Assembly: GCA_024195265.1 (NCBI GenBank)
Contig: JAJLRJ010000008.1
Coordinates: 27,125,432-27,189,431 of the forward strand
Reading direction: 5' to 3'
From: Dendrophyllia cribrosa
Taxonomy: Eukaryota; Cnidaria; Anthozoa; Scleractinia; Dendrophylliidae
Length of the DNA stretch: 64,000 bases
The notes under the pieces: model-generated
Database searches by the model: none
Told to the model about the DNA's origin: nothing
Seen by the model: the letters and a program-made list of their open reading frames with translations, nothing else
Part shown: piece by piece, positions 56,981-64,000 of the stretch
How the letters are laid out: every line of letters begins with the position of its first letter
How positions within the stretch are numbered: position 1 is the stretch's first letter
Translations under genes and position numbers: made by a program

Positions 56981-59477
56981 TGCAACTTTAAAACAACAAT
57001 ACTTGGCATGAGTACGCAGTGAGAAACATTCCGCAACTTTAAAACAACTTTTCTTGGCATGAGCACGTAGTGCCGTTCACTTTCCGCAACTTTGAAGCAA
57101 CTTTTCTTGGTATGAGTACCCAGTGAAATGCACTTTCCGCAGCTTTAAAAAAACAATACTTGGTATGAGTACGCAGTGACACACATTCCGCAACTTTAAA
57201 ACAACTTTCCTTGGCATGAGTACGCAGTGACAAACAAACCGCAACTTTTAAACAACTTTTCTTGGTATGAGTACGCAGTGATATACACATTCCGCAACTT
57301 TAAAACAAGAATACTTGGTAGGAGTACGCAATGATATACCATTTCGCAACTTTATAACAACGTTCCTTCGCTGGAGTACGCAGTGATATACAGAATCCCC
57401 AACATCAATACACGTTTACTTGGAATGAGTACGCAGTGATGCATATTCCGCAACTTTAAAACAACTTTCCTTGTTATGAACACGCCGTGAAATACACATT
57501 CCGCAACTTTAAAACAACATTTCTTGGTATGCGTACGCAGTGACACACATTCCGTAACTTTTAAACAACTTTCCTTGGCATGAATACGAAGTGACAAACA
57601 TTCCGCAACTTTTAAACAACTTTTCTTGGTATGAGTAAGTAGTGATATACACATTTCGCAACTTCACTTGGTACAAGTACGTAGTGATATACAGATTTCG
57701 AAACTTTAAAACAACTTTCCTTGGTATGAGTTAAAACATATTTATTTGGTATGAGTACGCAGTGATATACACACTCCGTAACTTTAAAACAACTTTCCTT
57801 GGTATGAGTACGCAGAGATATATACATTCCGCAACCTTAAAACAACTTTCCTTGGTATGATTACGCAGAGAGACACATTCCGCAACTTCACTTGGTACAA
57901 GTACGTAGTGATATACACATTTCGCAATTTTAAACAACCTTTCTTGGTATGAGTACACAGTGATATACACACTCAGTAACTTTAAAACAACAATACTTGG
58001 TATGAGTATGCAGTGATATACCATTTCGCAACTTTACAACAACGTTCCTTTGCATGAGTACGCAGTGATATACAGAATCCCCAACATCAATACACGTTTA
58101 CTTGGTATGAGTACGCAGTGATGCATATTCCGCAACTTTAAAATAACTTTCCTTGTTATGAACACGCAGTGATATAATACATTCCGCAACTTTAAAACAA
58201 CTTTACTTTGTATGAGTGCGCAGTGACACATATTCTGCAACTTGAAAACAACTTTACTTGGCATGAGGACGCAGTGCCGTTCACTTTCCGCAACTTTGAA
58301 GCAACTTTTCTTGGTATGAGTACGCAGTGATATACATTCCGCAACTTTCAAACAACTTTTCTTGGTATGAGCACGCAGTCATATACAATTCCGCAACTTT
58401 TAAAAAACTTTTCTTGGTATGAGTAAGCAGTGATATAATCATTTCGCAACTTTAGAACAACGTTTCTTGGTGCAAGTACGCAGTGATATACACATTCCGC
58501 AGCTTGAAAACAAGAATACTTGGTATGAGTATGCAGTGAGACACATTCCGAAACTTTACAACAACGTTCCTTCGCATGAGTACGCAGTCATGTACAGAAT
58601 CCCCAACAGCAATACACGTTTATTTGGTATGAGTACGCAGTGGCGCATATTCCGCAACTTTAAAATAACTTTCCTTGTTATGAACACGCAGTGATATAAT
58701 ACATTCCGCAACTTTAAAACAACTTCACTTTGTATGAGTGCTCAGTGACACATATTCTGCAACTTTAAAACTCTTTACTTGGCAGGAACACGCAGTGCCG
58801 TTCACTTTCCGCAACTTTGAAGCAACTTTTCTTGGTATGAGTACGCAGTGAAATACACATTCCGCAACTTTCAAATAACTTTTCTTGGTATGAGCACGCA
58901 GTCATATTCAAATTCCGCAACTTTAAAAACAACTTTTCTTGGTATGAGTACGCAGTGAAATACACATTCCGCAACTTTCAAATAACTTTTCTTGGTATGA
59001 GCACGCAGTCATATTCAAATTCCGCAACTTTAAAACAAATTTACTTGGTATGAGTACGCAGTGATGTGCACGTTCCGCAACTTCACATGGTACAATTACG
59101 TAGTGATATTCACATTCCGCAACTTTAAAACAACAATACTTGGTATGAGTTCGCAGCGATATACCATTTCGCAACTTTACAACAACGTTCCTTCGCATGA
59201 GTACGCAGTAATATACAGAATCCCCAACATCAATACACGTTTACTTGGTATGAGTACGCAGTGATGCATGGCCGCAACTTTAAAATAACTTTCCTTGTTA
59301 TGAACACGCAGTGGTATATACATTCCGCAAGTTTAAAACAACTTTACTTGGTGTGGGTGCGCAGTGTTATAGATATTCCGCAACTTTTAAACAACTTTTC
59401 TTGCTATAAGTACGCATTGTTACACACATTCCGCAAATTTAAAACAACTTTAGTTGGTATGAGTACGCAGTGATATA

Positions 59478-60082
59478 GACGGGAAAATGTGATTTTGTTT
59501 TACTGTGAAGTTATGTATGTTGAAGGTAACCAAGTTGCCCTGAAAAAAGCAGATGTATGCACGTGCAGAATAAATAATTACGAAAGTTTACCATAGGAAC
59601 CGAATTTTGTTTACACCACCAAAAAATAAACAAAATTTGTAAAAGTCTCTGAGTTGAAAGAAAAACCGTTTTGTTGATGTAGGTTTTGCTACATTTTTTA
59701 ACTTTTGCCGAATGACCTAACAAATGATAGTTGGAATAGTAGAGTTTTGGGAAAAACAAAAATTTTTTCGTTCTTTTCCGATAGTTCTTTTATTAAATCT
59801 ATCGTTTGTGGGTAGAAAAACGAAAATCTGTTTCAAAAAACAAGAAATTCTTACCTTTTTGTTTGGTAGTTAGCTCAAGATCCAATACTAGGTCAATCAT
59901 TGAAAATGTCATAAGCGATAGTAAAACCTCCATGTTTATAACGTAACTTTTGTCTTCTCGCGAGAACCGCCTGACTTGTTGCAGTTCCGCGAAGAATAAC
60001 GAACTGATTATCTGACGTCATCAAAGGGCTTACTGACTTAGCGCGCGCCGTCGATTTTTTTTTAGTCTTGGGTAATTAGCAA
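59478..60082. other. Spacer right of the satellite array
   Basis: No gene is supported. T-rich sequence without a clear repeat. Confidence 0.5.
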
Positions 60083-60257
60083 ATTTCCACCGGTTTTCCG
60101 TGGTGTGGACTCTTATTTACCACGATTTACGTCATCACATGGTCAAAATGTTATGGACTCACGAGGCGCAGCCGAGTGAGTCAGCAACAAATTTTGACCA
60201 TGTGATGACGTAAATCGTGGTAAATAAGAGTCCACACCACGGAAAACCGGTGGAAAT
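60083..60257. mobile_element. Perfect palindrome, 67-bp arms
   Basis: 60083-60149 and 60191-60257 are exact reverse complements (atttccaccggttttccgtg ... and its complement), with a 41-base loop. The loop contains gactcacgaggcgcagccgagtgagtc, itself a small hairpin. It may be a complete small MITE. No target duplication is clear. Confidence 0.9.
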
Positions 60258-60560
60258 CTGTTTTTTAGTACAATATTTAGAAAAAAATACAATGAAAACT
60301 CGAAGTTTCATTACAAAACGTGATGCATTGCGTGAGCAAGCGTTGTCTATAACTGCGTGATGTTAGCGTCAGCACCGTTGTCTGTACTCTCATTTACCAC
60401 CCGCATCGACCAATCAGATTGCGAGATTACCGGCAATTGTGGTAAAACAAGCCTTTTGCAATGATACATGCCAATTCTGCTCTAGTTTAGGCCCAGATTG
60501 TGTCGAAATTAGCCTACAATCATTGGAACGAATTAGCCTGGTTAAAACAGATAAGTCGAA

Positions 60561-60945
60561 TAGAGCGGTGTTCAATTGAGTGTCGAAAGTTATTTTGCAA
60601 TTGCTTTGGTTTTGCATAACTATTCTTTGTGATTGGTTAAAAAATCTCGCGCTTCTTAAGAACAGTTTTCAATTGAGTGTCGTAAACCCAAAACCAAAGT
60701 AATTACTCTGACCAATTACAACAGTCGTAAACAATCCAATGAACCAATCAGAGCTCGAAGCATTTACATGTCGGCGGCGCCAAGCGCGGGAAAACGCGTG
60801 CGAGCAAGTCACGAATGGTTTTGGTTTTACTTCTGATTGGTCGAGAAAGTGGCGCGAGATTTTTTAGCCAATCACAAAGCGTAGCAATGCAAAACCAAAG
60901 CAATTGTGTAATTACTTTCGATACTCAATTGAAAACTGCCCTATA
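60561..60945. mobile_element. MITE, GAGCAGTTTTCA family, copy 3
   Basis: Begins tagagcggtgttcaattgag and ends caattgaaaactgccctata, an imperfect inverted repeat with TA edges. A second start-like segment (cagttttcaattgagtgtcg) at about 60664 and inverted inner blocks suggest one copy inserted into another. Confidence 0.75.
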
Positions 60946-60998
60946 AACGAATCAGCAGCAAAACCAAAACCAATCGTGACTTAGGACATTACGAAATA

Positions 60999-61596
60999 CA
61001 GTGGAACCTGTATATAACGGCCCTGTATTAAGGGGCCACCCTTTGTTAAGCGGCCAGTTTTCAAAGTCCCGATTTTTCGCCCATACAAACGCTGTATTTG
61101 TTACCTGTATTAAGCGGCCACCTCTATTAAGCGGCCGCGGCCACCCTTTAGCAGTCCTATGTTTGTCTTCCTTTGTTATTTTTACCTGTATTAGGCGGTC
61201 ACCCGTGAATGGAAACTTAAAGCCACATGTCATTTTACGCGGTATTTTATTGTGTTTAAGATTCGATCCATCATCACTAAAGAAATGACAAAGCTACTGT
61301 ATAGTATAGTCATTGAAATACTGTATATTGTAGTAGAGTAAAAGACCATAATTATTGATTGTACCTTTACATAACGTTACGTTTATTCACCGTTACAGTT
61401 ACAAGTTAGCAACCTTGCTCAAAGTAAGAGATCGCCTGAAAGAGCGTTTATTTTCTTGGTTTTTGTTTTTGCGTTGTTGTATGATGCCCAATTAAAATTT
61501 ACATTTTACCACGCTCAGTGAGTATTTTTGGTGATCCTGTATTAAGCGGCCAGTTTCTAAAGTCCCGAGGGTGGCCGTTATATACAGGTTCCACTG
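60999..61596. mobile_element. Tc1/pogo-type non-autonomous element with TA duplication
   Basis: Termini CAGTGGAACCTGTATATAAC and GTTATATACAGGTTCCACTG are exact inverted repeats, flanked by TA (60997-60998 and 61597-61598). Internal direct repeats of attaagcggcca occur near both ends. Length 598 bp, no transposase. Confidence 0.85.
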
Positions 61597-61709
61597 TAGA
61601 CAGTTTTGCGGCTATTGAGAAATTAGCTTACCTAAGGCCTTATATTCTGCGTCCTTAGTCGCATTGTTTTACTCTTATTTGTTTTATTTATTTTTTATTT
61701 CCCTTTAGC

Positions 61710-61758
61710 GGGGGGGGGGGGGGGGGGGGGGGAGGGGGGGGAGGGGGGGGGGGGGGGA
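61710..61758 (+). repeat. Long poly-G tract with a few A interruptions
   Basis: About 49 bases, almost all G on the plus strand. Length may be affected by assembly error. Confidence 0.85.
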
Positions 61759-61968
61759 GAGAAACCTACATTATATTGAGATGACCATAATTAAGGCAGT
61801 AATCCATTTAGAATTCGAGGAACATCACGTGACCAGTGATAAGCGCGGGAAATGTTGCTTGTTAAAATTGCGGAATTTATACGGATGCTTCCTACAGGGT
61901 TGACAGTGGATAAATATAAGGAAACTGTGACACAGTCAAACATCACATTACTAGTCTCTACAGAGCAG

Positions 61969-62222
61969 TTTTCATTTGTGTGTCGAAAGTAATTTCGCGA
62001 TTGCTTTGGTTTTGCATTGCTACGCTTTGTGATTGGCTAAAACTAATCTCGCGCCACTTTCCTAACCAATCGGAGGTAAAACCAAAACCAATGACCACTT
62101 GCTCGCACACGTTTTCCCGCGCTTGCCGGCTACATGTATTTCCTTCGGCTTGTGATTGGTTCATCGGATTGTCTGCATCTGTTGTGATTGTTTTTTTCTG
62201 TACTCCATTGAAAACCGCTCTA
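61969..62222. mobile_element. MITE, GAGCAGTTTTCA family, copy 4
   Basis: Begins tacagagcagttttcatttg and ends ccattgaaaaccgctcta, with the family's inner blocks (gctttggttttgcattgcta, ttgtgattggttcatcggat). It is the most complete single copy in the window. Confidence 0.8.
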
Positions 62223-62939
62223 ATTGTTAATACCACGGACATGAACTGAACTCCCCTGTGTGGTAAGGTTTTTCTCGGACAATTTATTTGCGGTGTTTCT
62301 TCGGCTTCCTAACCTCTTGTCTCGCATTCGACCCACCACTCCACTAAAACGAGAGGGAAATCTCTGGTATACAGCATAAGAAGAAAGCAAAATTCCTGCC
62401 TCTTGAGACGTTCAGATCCGTCCTTTTAATGCCCGCATCTTACATGTAACTGGTTTTGCGAATTGCCGATTTGGATTTCCCAGTGTACCTTGTAAGCCAA
62501 ATAGGGTTTATTTTCCGCAAATGGAATAGTTCGCCATTGTTCAAGTGTGTAAATGCGGCATCAAAACGAGTGCACTATTCTGACGGCGCGCCAGGAGAAC
62601 CCTTTCAAAAATCTTAGATTTTGGAGAAGATGACAGTCGTGTAATAAACAACTTATCCAGCGAAAATTTGTGTAATACAGCTGGGTGTTTTTACTCTTCA
62701 GTGTGTATTTTTTCTCGCGTAAAGGTTAAAAAATAAAAAAAACATATTCGTAAAAATACTCGGCCGTAATTTTGACGCACACAGATTGATGACCTTTATT
62801 TGAAGGGAGACTGGGCTCCATGGAGATAGGTCAGCGGATTTTTGTAGTAGGCTCACGTGTGAAGAAGACACCGTGAAAAGTCCTCTTACATTTTAGTTGT
62901 CGTCGTGTTTTCTCCCTTATTTTTTTCACGTTTTTCATC
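62223..62939 (+). promoter_or_regulatory. DRG1 upstream region and 5' UTR
   Basis: The interval before the DRG1 start codon must hold its core promoter. A pyrimidine-rich stretch lies just before the ATG (about 62909-62938, tttctcccttatttttttca), like a TOP-type leader, but the cap site is unknown. No other gene is seen. Confidence 0.4.
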
Positions 62940-63172
62940 ATGGGCATTCTTGAGAAAATCGCTGAAATAGAAAGCGAGGTACGTGATTTTCGTTTAATGA
63001 CCAATTTGATCAATTCAATTCGCTAACACGGGAAAAGTTGCTCGATTTCAGATGGCGCGAACACAGAAGAACAAGGCGACAGCTCACCATCTTGGATTGT
63101 TAAAAGCACGTTTGGCCAAATTACGACGTGAACTCATCACGCCGAAAGGCGGAGGGGGAGTTCAAGGAGAGG
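62940..63172 (+). CDS. DRG1: DRG1 GTP-binding protein, first two coding exons (partial)
   Basis: DRG1 is a conserved cytoplasmic OBG/DRG-family GTPase that binds DFRP1 (ZC3H15) and associates with ribosomes. Exon 1 (62940-62978) encodes [13 protein letters not shown], and exon 2 (63052-63172) continues [20 protein letters not shown] and [16 protein letters not shown], then VQGE. Donors gtacgt and gttagt and an acceptor ttcag fit, and the phases join (0, then 1). These residues are the N-terminal helical region just before the G1 motif, and their order is close to animal DRG1. The GTPase motifs and TGS domain should follow in exons beyond 64000. DRG2 differs in this segment. Confidence 0.92.
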
Positions 63173-64000
63173 GTTAGTGATGTAATCTAACATTTGAGGA
63201 GTTCTACCCTAATGAATTTGTTGAGCAATGTTAAAAAATATTATACGTAAGCTTAACTTCCCGGGCCTATGCTAGCTATAGATAATCGATAACAAATCGA
63301 TAAGTGTCCTGATCTTTACAATCAGTGAATAATTAAGCGATCGATTATCGGAAAGTGATGACCAATCAAGGAGACGAAAAATTTTAATTTTTGGATTTGA
63401 CCATGTTGCATTGCTTATCAATCGTTATAGATTTTCATTGATTATAGCTTGTTTGCACAGCAGTCATCTTTTGATTCAACTAATTTATTCTTGTATTTCA
63501 CACGTTACCATGCTCCCACCAATAGTATAACTAATAGTATAACTCCACTGCTTCATATATAAACCACAACAACCCAAAATTCCTTGATTCGCTCCGATGA
63601 AGGGCTGGCCCTTAATCTCAGCTTTTTAATCCCTTTCGGAAGCCAATTTACCTAATATAGCGCGCACCCCTGAAAGTAACTAAAGCCGATGGTAGCACCA
63701 AATTTTCAAGTTTCACTCCCCATATTGTTAGCTCATGAGGTAACCAGGTGGCAGTATATTGGTGTGGGGGGCTGGGGACCTTGGACCACCAGCTACATAC
63801 ATGTATAACACTAGTAAGCCCAGGCTACTTTGATAGACAAACAAGGCAATGCTATTAAAAGAACTGTTTTTTACCCGGCTACTTTTTTCATTTACCAAGC
63901 TACTTAAAGAATAACAACAGCATTGCTACTACCATGTGGCACTATATTTTTCCGTTTTTTTTTTTGGTCACATTCCACACAAAAAACAAATCCCACAAAA
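63173..64000 (+). other. DRG1 intron 2 (start)
   Basis: No further exon is visible before the window ends. It contains a small cluster of atcgat / tcgataa palindromic steps at 63280-63350, and nothing else recognised. Confidence 0.6.

Larger units (their letters stand above)
42703..59477. repeat. 16.8-kb satellite/minisatellite array, 51-53-bp unit
   Basis: Continuous head-to-tail units of the form ccgcaactttaaaacaac / tttccttggtatgagtacgc / agtgatatacacatt. The most constant parts are gagtacgcagtg and ccgcaacttt. The segment after aaaacaac varies (tttcc, ttttc, tttac, aatac), and the tail is either gacaaaca-like (51-bp unit) or gatatacaca-like (53-bp unit). By division there are roughly 320 units. 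Both edges are sharp. Two of the three minus-strand frames lack stops in most units, which creates many false open frames of up to 194 codons. Higher-order duplications are listed separately. Confidence 0.95.

Noticed and set aside
42757..59473. Dozens of open frames of 60-194 codons, mostly minus strand, with 17-residue periodic translations (…SLRTHTKESCFKVAE…)
   Set aside because: They come from a 51-53-bp tandem unit that lacks stops in two minus-strand frames. The frame changes whenever a 53-bp unit occurs, so no stable protein is encoded.
42703..59477. CRISPR-like array of constant repeats and variable segments
   Set aside because: The variable parts are only small variants of one sequence rather than unrelated spacers, and the host is a eukaryote.

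Overview
This window is eukaryotic nuclear DNA. Genes are split by GT-AG introns, AT-rich intergenic DNA is full of small inverted-repeat elements, and there is an intact BEL/Pao retrotransposon. The gene set (BRIP1/FANCJ, an EFCAB5-like gene, DRG1) is metazoan. The style of the repeats (tRNA-derived SINEs, G-rich MITEs, BEL/Pao) suggests a cnidarian, probably a stony coral. The organism call is inference; the genes and repeats are read from the sequence.

Layout, left to right. 2864-6734 (minus): the first four coding exons of BRIP1/FANCJ, with the rest apparently beyond the left edge. 7201-14422 (plus): a complete, young BEL/Pao element with one 2136-codon Gag-Pol frame, near-identical LTRs and a 5-bp target duplication, about 470 bp upstream of the BRIP1 start codon. 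14423-18140: repeat-rich spacer with a nested inverted-repeat element. 18141-22583 (minus): a multi-exon gene of unknown function, hidden because each exon is short. 23130-37824 (plus): a 19-exon EFCAB5-like gene, head-to-head with the previous one, with an EF-hand, two GAF-like regions and a C-terminus resembling the dynein stalk. 37825-42702: spacer with a long palindrome and a LINE remnant. 42703-59477: a 16.8-kb satellite array of 51-53-bp units with higher-order structure. 59478-62939: palindromes and MITEs. 62940-63172 (plus): the first two coding exons of DRG1, continuing past the right edge.

The genes do not form an operon-like unit. The one probable regulatory link is the 546-bp interval between the start codons of the unknown gene and the EFCAB5-like gene, which may be a shared bidirectional promoter. 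Exon models were built by hand from splice-site consensus, open frames and phase continuity. All joins agree in phase except the 5' end of the unknown gene.
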